DNA of 64,000 nucleotides from Erysipelotrichaceae bacterium (GTDB lineage: Bacteria > Bacillota_I > Bacilli_A > Erysipelotrichales > Erysipelotrichaceae). A program made the position numbers and the translations under genes. Below the pieces are notes generated by a model. The model ran no database searches. It saw only the letters and a list, made by a program, of their open reading frames with translations, and was not told the origin of the DNA. Positions 8,854 through 16,482 of this stretch are shown here, piece after piece (positions within the stretch are counted from its first letter, which is position 1; each line of letters opens with the position of its first letter). The stretch is from assembly GCA_031272515.1 (NCBI GenBank), contig JAISTR010000036.1, positions 1 through 64,000 on the forward strand. The letters are read 5' to 3'.

Positions 8854-9750
8854 CTATTGCCCGAAATCGATCATCGACAGGTACTTTTCACCGCCATCGG
8901 GAGCGACGGTGACAATCGCTTTGTCCGCAAATTTTGCGGCCAGCTTTCTGGCAGCGACGATGTTGGCACCGGAGCTGATTCCCAACAGAATTCCCGTGGT
9001 TTTGGCGAAGGATTTGATTTCCGCAATCGCGTCATCCTCCTCAACCGTAATGACTTCATCCGCCAGCGTTCCGTCATAATTCTTCGGTACAAAGCCGGCA
9101 CCGATTCCTTGAATCCGGTGTTTTCCGACCGGCTTGCCGGATATGACCGCGGAGGCTGCCGGTTCCACGGCGGCTGTGTAAATAGCCGGATCCTGCTCTT
9201 TTAAGTAGCGGGAGACACCGGTGAAGGTGCCACCGGTCCCGATCCCGGCGACAAAAACCTGGACATCAGGCACTTGTTGGTAGATCTCCGGACCGGTGGT
9301 TTCGTAGTGAATATCGATGTTGGCGGGATTGTCAAACTGGCTGAGGGAGCGATAGTTGACATTCTCGGCCTTGAGTGCCTCCTGTTTGGCAAGCGCACCG
9401 GTCATGCCACCGGCACCTTCTGTGAGAATCAACTCTGCACCATAGGCAAGGATCCATTGCCGGCGCTCGACGGACATCGTCTCCGGCATCACGATGACCA
9501 CCGGGATTTTCAAGGCAGCCCCCAAAAGTGCCAAGGCAATGCCGGTGTTGCCCGAGGTAGCCTCGACCAAAACGGTGTCCTTGGTGATTTCGCCGTTTTT
9601 TAAAGCGGCCTTCAGCATGCCCCAGACGGTACGGTCCTTGACCGAGCCGCCGACGTTGAATTTTTCCAGTTTTACATAAATTTTGGTACCATCAATACGA
9701 TAAACCGGCGTGTTGCCGATTAGAGCGATGGTTTGATTGTTTTCTGACAT
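8854..9750 (-). CDS. cysK: cysteine synthase (O-acetylserine sulfhydrylase)
   Basis: CysK joins O-acetylserine and sulfide to form cysteine, using PLP. The 298-residue fold-type II enzyme shows the Schiff-base Lys in NVGGSVKDR (about residue 38), the substrate loop EATSGNTG (about 63-70), the phosphate-binding GTGGTFTG and the C-terminal SSGAN. CysE and CysK normally form the cysteine synthase complex, and here they are adjacent. The SD AGGAGG at 9757-9762 is unusually well masked: it pairs with the 3' end of the leader ORF directly upstream, giving a plausible cysteine-responsive switch (see the leader entry). Confidence 0.97.
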   Translation of the reverse strand: MSENNQTIALIGNTPVYRIDGTKIYVKLEKFNVGGSVKDRTVWGMLKAALKNGEITKDTVLVEATSGNTGIALALLGAALKIPVVIVMPETMSVERRQWILAYGAELILTEGAGGMTGALAKQEALKAENVNYRSLSQFDNPANIDIHYETTGPEIYQQVPDVQVFVAGIGTGGTFTGVSRYLKEQDPAIYTAAVEPAASAVISGKPVGKHRIQGIGAGFVPKNYDGTLADEVITVEEDDAIAEIKSFAKTTGILLGISSGANIVAARKLAAKFADKAIVTVAPDGGEKYLSMIDFGQ

Positions 9751-9802
9751 ATTGTCCTCCTGTTTTTACGCACTTAAAAAAACTTCTTCAGGACAGACAA
9801 CA
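9748..9802 (-). promoter_or_regulatory. cysK SD-sequestering hairpin
   Basis: On the minus strand the end of the leader ORF, ATGTTGTC-TG-TCCTG, can pair with CAGGA-G-GACAATAT, which holds the cysK SD and the first two bases of its start codon. This gives about 8 bp (one G-U), a small internal loop and 5 bp, closed by a 26-nt A/T-rich loop. The 5' arm includes the two TGT (Cys) codons and ends in the leader stop codon. Confidence 0.6.
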
Positions 9803-9904
9803 TCGGGGATTCAGGGATACGAAGAAGGCCCAGTCCGCATTGGCAAAAAAGAAACTGCGATTGGTTTTACGGCCCGGTTTTGGGGTTGTGGTTTCTTTGG
9901 ACAT
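9788..9904 (-). CDS. 38-aa leader peptide with tandem Cys codons
   Basis: A 38-codon ORF begins with ATG at 9904, preceded by an excellent SD (AAAGGAGAAGG, 3-4 nt spacing), and ends 37 nt before cysK. The peptide starts MSKETTTPKPGRK, has an aromatic middle and ends NPRCCLS. No known domain or membrane segment is seen. The two consecutive Cys codons sit at positions 35-36, exactly where the mRNA forms the 5' arm that masks the cysK SD. A ribosome stalled there for lack of Cys-tRNA would keep the SD open. It therefore looks like a regulatory leader, not a functional protein; mycobacterial Cys-rich uORFs are a precedent for the principle. Confidence 0.65.
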   Translation of the reverse strand: MSKETTTPKPGRKTNRSFFFANADWAFFVSLNPRCCLS

Positions 9905-10128
9905 GACCTTCTCCTTTGCTTGAAAACATCCTAACAGGTAACGGTAACAGTGACAAATCATATGCAATTTGCGGAAAAACAACCAAAATAAAGTTTAATC
10001 AAATGCCCAAGGTGATAAATATTGATGAATTCTATTTCGCAAACAGTGATTTCCAGGATGTCTATGGCTGCTTTGTCATAAACTCCTTCGATTTTAGCCT
10101 TTTTTAAGGTTTGTTGACTTTCGCAGCA
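9905..10128. other. intergenic region between cysK leader and yebC
   Basis: This AT-rich stretch holds the putative minus-strand promoter of the cysK leader. An open frame on the plus strand (9916-10107) has no SD and an unlikely composition, so I do not call it. Nothing else with support is visible. Confidence 0.5.
9943..9966 (-). promoter_or_regulatory. possible cysK operon promoter and direct repeats
   Basis: On the minus strand TATGAT (9957-9962) lies upstream of the leader ORF; the best -35 18 nt away is weak (TTGGTT, 9981-9986). Just downstream the direct repeat GTTACC-GTTACC-TGTTA (about 9935-9950) sits near the expected start site and could bind a repressor. Both assignments are tentative. 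Confidence 0.35.
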
Positions 10129-10158
10129 TTGATAGGCAGGCAGGCGCTGGAGTATAAT
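10129..10158 (+). promoter_or_regulatory. sigma-A promoter of yebC-tagD
   Basis: TTGATA at 10129-10134, an 18-nt spacer and TATAAT at 10153-10158. The SD is GTGAAGGTG before the ATG at 10191. Confidence 0.75.
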
Positions 10159-10190
10159 GGAAGAGACAAAAAAGTGAAGGTGAACAAATT

Positions 10191-10910
10191 ATGGGCAGAG
10201 CATTTGAAGTAAGAAAAGCAGCCATGGCGAAAACGGCGGACGCCAAAGCCAAGGTATATTCCCGTTATGGCAAGGAAATCTACATCGCCGCCAAAAACGG
10301 GGTTCCCGATCCGGAGATGAACGTCGCCCTCAAACGGGTGATTGACAAAGCCAAGGCCAACCAGGTCCCGGCGGATGTCATCAAGCGGGCGGTGGAAAAG
10401 GCCAAGGGTGCCGGCGGTGAAAACTATGAGTCGGTACGCTATGAAGGCTTTGGCCCCGGTTCCTCGACGGTCATTGTCGATTGCTTGACGGACAACACCA
10501 ACCGGACCTATGCGGAAGTACGCAACTGCTTCACCAAATCCAAGGCGAAGCTGGGGGCCATCAACAGCGTTTCCTTTATGTATGACAACCTGGGCATTCT
10601 GTCCTTTGCATACGATGATGAGGAGAAGATCCTGGAAGTCTTAATTGAAGCCGATGTCGATGTGACGGAGCTGGAAGTGGAAGACGGGATGATGAGCGTC
10701 TATGTCGCCCCCACCGATTTATACAAGGCCAAGGAAGCGATTGAAGCGGCTTTGGGCGAGGTGAACTTTGAGGTTTTGGAAATCTCGATGCTGCCAAAGG
10801 AATATGTTACCCTGGATGGCGAGGATGTTGATATGTTTCACCGCTTGACCTCGATGCTGGACCAGGTGGACGATGTCCAGCAGGTCTACCATAACGTCAC
10901 CGGACTATGA
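10191..10910 (+). CDS. yebC: YebC/TACO1-family protein
   Basis: A 239-residue member of the YebC/PmpR family. Members were described as DNA-binding regulators, and recent work links some to translation of proline stretches. The N-terminus MGRAFEVRKAAMAKTADAKA is the YeeN-type version of the family start, and the fold continues with NPDxN-like DPEMNVALKRVIDKAKA, the VPADVIKRAVEKAKG helix and SVRYEGFGPGSSTVIVD. Length is standard. It overlaps tagD by 4 nt (ATGA), an operon pairing with no obvious functional logic. Confidence 0.93.
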   Translation: MGRAFEVRKAAMAKTADAKAKVYSRYGKEIYIAAKNGVPDPEMNVALKRVIDKAKANQVPADVIKRAVEKAKGAGGENYESVRYEGFGPGSSTVIVDCLTDNTNRTYAEVRNCFTKSKAKLGAINSVSFMYDNLGILSFAYDDEEKILEVLIEADVDVTELEVEDGMMSVYVAPTDLYKAKEAIEAALGEVNFEVLEISMLPKEYVTLDGEDVDMFHRLTSMLDQVDDVQQVYHNVTGL

Positions 10911-11317
10911 AACGGGTCATCACCTATGGGACCTATGACCTTCTGCATGTCGGTCACATCAATCTTTTAAGAAGAGCCAAAGCGCTGGGGGACTATCTGA
11001 TTGTGGCCTTGTCCACAGATGAAATCAATGAATTCAAGGGCAAGAAGGCTTATCACAGCTACAGTGAGCGCAAGGCGATGCTGGAGGCAATCCGCTATGT
11101 GGATCTGGTGATCCCGGAAGCGGTCTGGGAGCAGAAGGCGGATGATATCGTGAAATACCAGGTCGATGTATTTGTCATCGGCGATGACTGGCAGGGGGAG
11201 TTTGATGACTTGAAGCAGTACTGTGAAGTCGTCTACCTGCCCCGGACCCAGGGGATCTCCACAACCAAGATCAAACAGGACCTGGAGAAAAACGGCATGA
11301 TTTCAAAAACAAAATGA
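10907..11317 (+). CDS. tagD: glycerol-3-phosphate cytidylyltransferase
   Basis: TagD makes CDP-glycerol from CTP and glycerol 3-phosphate, the donor for glycerol-phosphate polymers such as wall teichoic acid. The 136-residue protein has the usual family length, the nucleotidyltransferase motif HVGH at residues 14-17 and the C-terminal signature RTQGISTTKIK. No teichoic-acid polymerase is seen nearby, so the acceptor polymer cannot be named from this window. It is co-translated with yebC and followed by a terminator. Confidence 0.95.
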   Translation: MKRVITYGTYDLLHVGHINLLRRAKALGDYLIVALSTDEINEFKGKKAYHSYSERKAMLEAIRYVDLVIPEAVWEQKADDIVKYQVDVFVIGDDWQGEFDDLKQYCEVVYLPRTQGISTTKIKQDLEKNGMISKTK

Positions 11318-11341
11318 TATCAGCCGGGAAAACCTTCAAAC

Positions 11342-11388
11342 AAAAAAACGGTTTCCAAACCATGATTTGTCGAAAACCGTTTTTTTTA
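11342..11388 (+). terminator. terminator after tagD
   Basis: AAAAAACGGTTTTC-like arm pairs with GAAAACCG, followed by TTTTTTTT; the loop is about 18 nt. It separates tagD from the Met T-box promoter. Confidence 0.8.
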
Positions 11389-11408
11389 CGAAAAAAAATT
11401 CTTTTCTC

Positions 11409-11438
11409 TTGACAACCCGGTCTGTTTTTGGGTAAATT
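11409..11438 (+). promoter_or_regulatory. promoter of the opp operon leader
   Basis: TTGACA at 11409-11414, an 18-nt spacer and TAAATT at 11433-11438. Confidence 0.65.
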
Positions 11439-11444
11439 GACAAA

Positions 11445-11692
11445 GATAAATTGCGTTGAACGGAAGAGTACCTGAAGCCTTTCTGCCTAGAGAGCCCTTG
11501 CATTGGTGAAAAAGGGAGAGGAAGATGAGGGGAACATGATCCGGGAGCAGCATGGCCGATAGGTAGGCCATGACAGGTTCGCCTGTTACAGCGATAGGGT
11601 TTGTTGGAACCCGAAGAGTCCGGTTTTGTGAGAAACCGGTAAATTTAGGTGGTAACACGAAGCTTTCGTCCTATTGGGGCGGAAGCTTTTTT
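11445..11692 (+). promoter_or_regulatory. T-box riboswitch, Met specifier (AUG)
   Basis: The leader has the T-box Stem I signatures AGAGTACC and AGAGAGCCC, the antiterminator core AGGTGGTAACACG (11647-11659), and a terminator formed by GAAGCTTTCGTCC and GGCGGAAGCTT followed by TTTTTT. The specifier is ATG at 11536-11538: it is preceded by GGAAC and followed by A-TCCGGGAG, the same frame as TTC-ACCCGGGAG in the Phe T-box and GAC-ACCTTGGAG in the hisS T-box. CAT (His) one base upstream is the only close alternative. Uncharged tRNA-Met would thus raise peptide uptake. Confidence 0.9.
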
Positions 11693-11711
11693 GATGAAAG
11701 GAGGTGGTGAG

Positions 11712-11873
11712 ATGAGTGACTGTCAAGGCGATATGAGTGATATGTGCTGTAGAAAACTTCAAACAGGAAAGGAAAAAACACGTTATGAAGAATCTTGTAA
11801 AAACTGTCTTGTGGTTGCTGCTTGCTGCCTCGCTATTGGTCAGCTGTACACAAAGCGGATCCTCATCCGCTAA
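11712..11873 (+). CDS. possible 53-aa Cys/Met-rich leader ORF
   Basis: Directly after the T-box terminator an ATG is preceded by a near-perfect SD (AAAGGAGGTGGTGAG). The frame encodes 53 residues and runs past the oppA start in another frame. Its first 13 residues, MSDCQGDMSDMCC, hold three Met and three Cys. No domain is recognisable. It may be a leader whose translation affects oppA, or the SD may be a relic. The overlap with the oppA signal-peptide region means much of its later sequence is constrained by oppA. Confidence 0.35.
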   Translation: MSDCQGDMSDMCCRKLQTGKEKTRYEESCKNCLVVAACCLAIGQLYTKRILIR

Positions 11874-13452
11874 TCAAGCAACCGGAAAAACTGTATTGAA
11901 TATCGCCGGGGACGGGGAAATCCCGACGGCAGACTCCACCAACACCGGCAATACCATCAGCTCCGGCGTCCTCTACTATGTCCAGGAAGGCTTAGTGCGG
12001 CTGGATCCGGATGGCAACCCGACCCCTGGCGTAGCCGAGTCATGGGAAGTCGATGAAACCGGGACCATCTACACCTTCCATTTAAGGGAAGATGCCTATT
12101 GGGAAAACGGCGTTCCGGTAGTTGCCGATGATTTCATCTTCTCCTGGCAGCGGCTCGCCGACCCAACCTTCGCCGCCGTCAGTGCCAATCAGCTGGTGCT
12201 CTCGGGCATTGTGAATTCCGAGGCGATTCTGGCCGGGGAATTGCCGGTCACGGATTTGGGAATTGCGGCACCGGATGAGCACACCATCGTCATTACCCTG
12301 GTGCAGCCCAACACCTACTTCCTCAAGGAAGTGGGCAGCACCATCTTCTATCCCCTCAACCGCGAATTTGTGACTGGTCTGGGTGACCTGTATGCGACGG
12401 ATGCCGAAAAGCATTTAAGCAACGGCCCGTTCACCTTTGAGGAATGGGATGGAACCGGTTTGAGCTGGAGCTATGTGAAAAATGAATACTACTGGGACAA
12501 GGATTCCATCTATTTGACCCAGATCAACGTGGAAGTCATCAAGGACCAGGGGACCAAGGTCAGCCTCTATGAGGCGGGTGAACTGGATTCGATTAGTATC
12601 ACCGGCGACTACTTCGCGCAATACAAGGATGACCCGGGGCTGGTGCAGGTACCAAGCCTGTCCGCCTCCAATGTGGAAATCGGCATTGCCCATGACCAAA
12701 ACAACTTCGAGGCAACCGCCAACGGCGCCCTGGTCAATGTCAATATCCGCAAAGCTTTGTTCTACGCGGTGGACCGCGAAGAACTGATTACCTATATTCT
12801 GGAAGGGCAGGGGACGCCGGCCGTCGGCATCATCGCCGATGGCATCGCCAACAACCCCGGCACCGGTGCCTCGATTGGCGAGGATACCGGCAATCAGGTC
12901 TACTTTGATGGCGACCTGGCCCGGGAATACTGGGAGAAAGGGTTGGCAGAGCTGGGCGTGACCTCCATCACCCTGGAACTGTTGACCTCCGACTCCGATT
13001 CCGCCAAGAAGGTCGGGGAATACCTGCAGAATCAATGGCAGGAGGAACTGCCGGGTTTAATCATCGACTATGTACCGGTGGTGACCAGTGTCCGCTTTGA
13101 GCGGATGATGAACTTTGACTTTGATCTGGCGCTGGGCGGCTGGAGCGGCGGCTTTGACCCGCTCTCCTACATCGAGCAGCACAACATCACCTCCGCCCAC
13201 AACCACAGCCAATACGTCAACCCGGTCTTCAATGACCTGGTCGCAAAAATCAAGAGTGAGGGCAATGATGTCCAGGCCAGATGGGATGATATCATCGCCG
13301 CCCAACAAATCCTGCTGGATGAAGCGGTGGAGATCCCCCTGTACTCCGGAGTCTCCAATATCCTGGTAGCCTCCAATCTGCACAACGTCTACTTCCGCTC
13401 AATCGGCGGGGTGACGGTGGACTATACTTACGCGTATTTCAGCGGTGAATAG
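11785..13452 (+). CDS. oppA: oligopeptide ABC transporter substrate-binding lipoprotein
   Basis: OppA captures peptides outside the membrane and delivers them to OppBC. The 555-residue protein begins with a lipoprotein signal peptide (MKNLVKTVLWLLLAAS) ending in the lipobox LVSC, with the acylated Cys at residue 21. The remainder is an SBP_bac_5 (peptide/nickel-binding) fold, with the typical EGLVRLDPDGNPTPGVAESW near the start of the mature protein. The start at 11785 is chosen because it gives the signal peptide and has AGGAAAGGA upstream; the longer in-frame ORF from 11737 lacks an SD. It follows a Met T-box, so Met-containing peptides may matter. Confidence 0.95.
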   Translation: MKNLVKTVLWLLLAASLLVSCTQSGSSSANQATGKTVLNIAGDGEIPTADSTNTGNTISSGVLYYVQEGLVRLDPDGNPTPGVAESWEVDETGTIYTFHLREDAYWENGVPVVADDFIFSWQRLADPTFAAVSANQLVLSGIVNSEAILAGELPVTDLGIAAPDEHTIVITLVQPNTYFLKEVGSTIFYPLNREFVTGLGDLYATDAEKHLSNGPFTFEEWDGTGLSWSYVKNEYYWDKDSIYLTQINVEVIKDQGTKVSLYEAGELDSISITGDYFAQYKDDPGLVQVPSLSASNVEIGIAHDQNNFEATANGALVNVNIRKALFYAVDREELITYILEGQGTPAVGIIADGIANNPGTGASIGEDTGNQVYFDGDLAREYWEKGLAELGVTSITLELLTSDSDSAKKVGEYLQNQWQEELPGLIIDYVPVVTSVRFERMMNFDFDLALGGWSGGFDPLSYIEQHNITSAHNHSQYVNPVFNDLVAKIKSEGNDVQARWDDIIAAQQILLDEAVEIPLYSGVSNILVASNLHNVYFRSIGGVTVDYTYAYFSGE

Positions 13453-13460
13453 AAAGGTGT

Positions 13461-13485
13461 CCGGGGAAGGAATTTCCTTCCCCGG
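13461..13485 (+). other. oppA-oppB intercistronic hairpin
   Basis: A perfect inverted repeat with 12-nt arms (CCGGGGAAGGAA, TTCCTTCCCCGG) and one central base lies 8 nt after the oppA stop. There is no T-run, so it is not an intrinsic terminator. Such hairpins often protect the 3' end of binding-protein mRNA, giving more OppA than permease. Confidence 0.75.
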
Positions 13486-13500
13486 GCTTTGGGAATAGCT

Positions 13501-14442
13501 GTGAAACGATGGATTAAATACCTTGCAACAAGGATTACCTACATGGTGATTACGCTCTTTCTGATTATCACCTGCACCTTCTTTCTGATGAATGAGATGC
13601 CGGGTTCGCCCTTTCAAAACCTGGACCAGCTGACGGAGCTGCAGTATAAGCTGTTGGATGAGAAGTACGGTTTTGACAAACCGGTCACGGAGCGTTATTT
13701 CACCTATTTGAAAAATATCCTGCACGGGGAATTTGGGATTTCCCTGCAGTTTAACAATCAATCGGTCGCCAAGATCGTTTTTAAGCGTTTTGGGCCCTCA
13801 TTGAAATTGGGACTGCAGGCTTTGGTGGTGGGAACACTGCTGGGGGTGCTTCTGGGGGTGATTGCGGCAATGAAGCAGAACTCCTGGGTGGACAGCTTCT
13901 GCAGCATCCTGGCCATTGCCGGCCGCTCCGTCCCCAATTTCATCTTTGCGGTGCTCTTGCAGTTTGTCTTTGCGGTGAGCTTGAAGATGCTGCCCATCAC
14001 CTATGACAAGGGTTCCCTGATCGGCTCGATTTTGCCGACTTTGGCTTTGGCAATCTCGCCGATGGCTTTGTCCTCCCGCTTTATCCGCACCCAGATGATT
14101 GAGGTGCTGCACTCGGATTACATCGAACTGGGCAGGGCGAAGGGGGCCAATGACTGGCAGCTGGTCTTCCATCACGGGCTGCGCAACTCCCTGATTCCCC
14201 TGATTACGGTTTTGGGCCCGATGATTGTCTCGCTGGTCACCGGTTCGCTGGTGGTGGAGAATATCTTTGCGATTCCGGGCGTAGGGGAACAATTGACCAA
14301 GTCGATACTGACCCATGATTATCCGACCATTATGGCGATTACCATTCTGTTTTCCGCCTTATTAATCTTTGCGCTGTTTGTCTGTGACATCCTCTACCGG
14401 GTTGTCGATCCGCGCTTGCGCATCGAAGGAGGGTCATCATGA
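13501..14442 (+). CDS. oppB: oligopeptide ABC transporter permease
   Basis: OppB is one of two membrane permeases of the peptide importer. The 313-residue protein has an N-terminal transmembrane helix (MVITLFLIITCTFFLM), a periplasmic-type segment and a six-helix BPD_transp_1 core. The EAA loop that docks the ATPase is visible around SDYIELGRAKGANDWQLVFHHGLRNS. Start is uncertain: I prefer GTG at 13501, because TTG at 13489 overlaps the hairpin side; neither has a clear SD, so initiation may be weak. Its stop overlaps oppC by 4 nt. Confidence 0.92.
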   Translation: MKRWIKYLATRITYMVITLFLIITCTFFLMNEMPGSPFQNLDQLTELQYKLLDEKYGFDKPVTERYFTYLKNILHGEFGISLQFNNQSVAKIVFKRFGPSLKLGLQALVVGTLLGVLLGVIAAMKQNSWVDSFCSILAIAGRSVPNFIFAVLLQFVFAVSLKMLPITYDKGSLIGSILPTLALAISPMALSSRFIRTQMIEVLHSDYIELGRAKGANDWQLVFHHGLRNSLIPLITVLGPMIVSLVTGSLVVENIFAIPGVGEQLTKSILTHDYPTIMAITILFSALLIFALFVCDILYRVVDPRLRIEGGSS

Positions 14443-15440
14443 GTGACTTTACCTTTGTAAAACAGCAGTCGGTGCATGGTCCTGAGCAGGAAGTTGTTTC
14501 CCTGAGCTTTCTGGAGGATGCCTTTCGGCGCCTGCGTAAAAACAAAGCCGCCCTGTTTGCCTTCGCACTGGTGATTATCGTGGTGCTATTAGCGCTTTTC
14601 GCGCCGTTGATTGCCCCCTATAATCCCAATAAACAGGAGGTGGAATACGGCAATCTGCCGTCCAAGATTCCCGGTTTGAACATCAACGGTTTCAATGGCA
14701 AAAGCCAGAACAAAAACGGGGAGTGGGTGGATATCTATTTAGAGAAGGGCGTACCGGAGGGGGTCTACCATTATCTGGGGACGGACACCTTTGGCCGCGA
14801 TCTGTTCTCCCGCATCCTCTATGGCCTAAGGGTCTCACTGCTGATTGCCTTTGTCGCTGCCATTTTGGATTTGACCATCGGCATTGTCTATGGCATGGTC
14901 TCCGGCTTAAAGGGGGGCAAGGTTGATTTGTTGATGCAACGGTTTCTGGAGTTGATTTCCGGAATTCCCACCCTGGTCATTGTCATCATGATGATGATGA
15001 TACTGCCCTCAGGCATCATCTCAATCATCACCGCCCTGGTGATTTCCTCCTGGTTTGGCATGGCGCGGACCGTACGGGCGGAAACGTTGCAAATCAAAAA
15101 TCTCGAATATGTCAGTGCTGCCAAAGCCCTGGGGGCCAGTGACTGGCAACTGGCCATCCATCATGTATTGCCTAACATCGGCGGTATTGTTGTCGTGCGG
15201 GCGATGTTTTCCATTCCCAGCGCCATTTTCCTGGAGGCCTTCTTGAGCTTTATCGGCATCGGCATGAAACCGCCCAATGCTTCGCTGGGCGTGCTGCTGT
15301 CGGAAGGCAACAAGGTCTTCCGCATTTATCCCTATCAGATGCTGGCACCGACGGTGGTGATGGTGATTCTGATGCTGGGGCTCAATCTATTGGCGGACGG
15401 TTTGCGCGATGTGCTCGATCCGCACATGAAGGATTATTAG
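14439..15440 (+). CDS. oppC: oligopeptide ABC transporter permease
   Basis: OppC is the second permease. The 333-residue protein has an N-terminal OppC_N helix (LFAFALVIIVVLLALFAPLI), an unusually long extracytoplasmic loop (about residues 65-110, GNLPSKIPGLNINGF to YLGTDTFGRD) and the BPD_transp_1 core. The coupling loop is LEYVSAAKALGASDWQLAIHHVLPN. Translation is coupled to oppB by ATGA overlap; oppD begins 7 nt later. Confidence 0.94.
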   Translation: MSDFTFVKQQSVHGPEQEVVSLSFLEDAFRRLRKNKAALFAFALVIIVVLLALFAPLIAPYNPNKQEVEYGNLPSKIPGLNINGFNGKSQNKNGEWVDIYLEKGVPEGVYHYLGTDTFGRDLFSRILYGLRVSLLIAFVAAILDLTIGIVYGMVSGLKGGKVDLLMQRFLELISGIPTLVIVIMMMMILPSGIISIITALVISSWFGMARTVRAETLQIKNLEYVSAAKALGASDWQLAIHHVLPNIGGIVVVRAMFSIPSAIFLEAFLSFIGIGMKPPNASLGVLLSEGNKVFRIYPYQMLAPTVVMVILMLGLNLLADGLRDVLDPHMKDY

Positions 15441-15447
15441 GGGGTGT

Positions 15448-16482
15448 ATGATGAGCGAACATTTACTGGAAGTAGAAAACCTCAAAGTCGGCTTTTCCAC
15501 CTTTTTGGGCAAGGTGCAGGCGGTGCGCGATATTTCGTTTTTTGTGGATGCCGGGGAAACTCTGGCGATTGTCGGTGAGTCCGGCAGCGGCAAGACCCAA
15601 ACCTGCCGCAGCATCATGCGGATGCTGGCAAAAAACGGGACAATCGAAAGCGGGTCCATACGCTTTCATGGCGAAGATTTGCTGAGCAAGAGCGAAAAGG
15701 CGATGCAGGACATCCGCGGTCGCGACATTTCCATGATTTTTCAGGACCCGATGACCTCGCTGGATCCAACCATGCCGGTGGGAAGACAGATCGGGGAAGC
15801 TTTGACTTTGCATAAGAAACTGTCCAGGGCTCAGGTTAAGGAAAAGGTCGAAAAGCTGCTGGCAACCGTGGGCATTGAAAATCCCGCTGCCCGCCGGCGC
15901 TATTATCCGCACCAGTTTTCCGGCGGTCAGCGCCAGCGCATCGTAATCGCGATTGCCTTGGCTAATGACCCGCAGCTGATCATTGCTGATGAGCCAACCA
16001 CAGCCCTGGATGTCAGCATGCAGGCCCAGATTCTACAGCTGCTCAAACAGCTGCAGAAAGAATATCAGTCCGCCGTGATTTTCATCACCCATGATTTGGC
16101 GGTGGTGGCCAATATTGCGGACCGGGTCGCGGTCATGTACGGTGGCAAGATTGTGGAAATCGGCACCCGCGAGGAGATCTTCACCGATCCCAGACACCCC
16201 TATACCTGGGGGCTCTTGCAATCCCTGCCGCAGTATGCGAAAAAAGGGGAGGCACTGTATGCAATTGCCGGCAGTCCGCCGGATTTGATCCAGGTGCCCA
16301 AAGGCGATGCCTTCGCTGCGAGAAATCCCTATGCCTTGGAGATTGACTTCAAGGAAGAGCCGCCTTTATTTGCCATCAGCAAAACCCACTATGCGGCTAC
16401 CTGGCTTTTGGATCCGCGCGCTCCAAAGGTACAAGCACCGAAGATCATGCCAAAAACAAAGAAGGAGGTGCTTTATGGCTGA
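15448..16482 (+). CDS. oppD: oligopeptide ABC transporter ATPase
   Basis: OppD is one of the paired ATPases driving peptide import. The 344-residue protein has Walker A GESGSGKT, Q-loop MIFQDPMTSLDP, ABC signature FSGGQRQR, Walker B LIIADEPTTALDV and the switch His in ITHDLAVV. The C-terminal oligo_HPY extension (HPYTWGLLQSLPQ onwards) marks the peptide/nickel subfamily, although cysteines that bind an iron-sulfur cluster in some OppD proteins are not seen. The start may be 15448 or the adjacent ATG at 15451. It overlaps oppF by 8 nt. Confidence 0.95.
   Translation: MMSEHLLEVENLKVGFSTFLGKVQAVRDISFFVDAGETLAIVGESGSGKTQTCRSIMRMLAKNGTIESGSIRFHGEDLLSKSEKAMQDIRGRDISMIFQDPMTSLDPTMPVGRQIGEALTLHKKLSRAQVKEKVEKLLATVGIENPAARRRYYPHQFSGGQRQRIVIAIALANDPQLIIADEPTTALDVSMQAQILQLLKQLQKEYQSAVIFITHDLAVVANIADRVAVMYGGKIVEIGTREEIFTDPRHPYTWGLLQSLPQYAKKGEALYAIAGSPPDLIQVPKGDAFAARNPYALEIDFKEEPPLFAISKTHYAATWLLDPRAPKVQAPKIMPKTKKEVLYG

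Noticed and set aside
9916-10107. 63-codon plus-strand ORF upstream of yebC
   Set aside because: No SD, no promoter in front and it overlaps the antisense cysK leader promoter region.
9751-10128. Cys T-box before cysK
   Set aside because: No T-box core, AGAGAG or specifier-loop pattern on the minus strand; a leader ORF explains the region better.
10114-10158. TTGACT at 10114 as -35 for yebC
   Set aside because: It is 33 nt from the -10; TTGATA at 10129 with an 18-nt spacer fits better.
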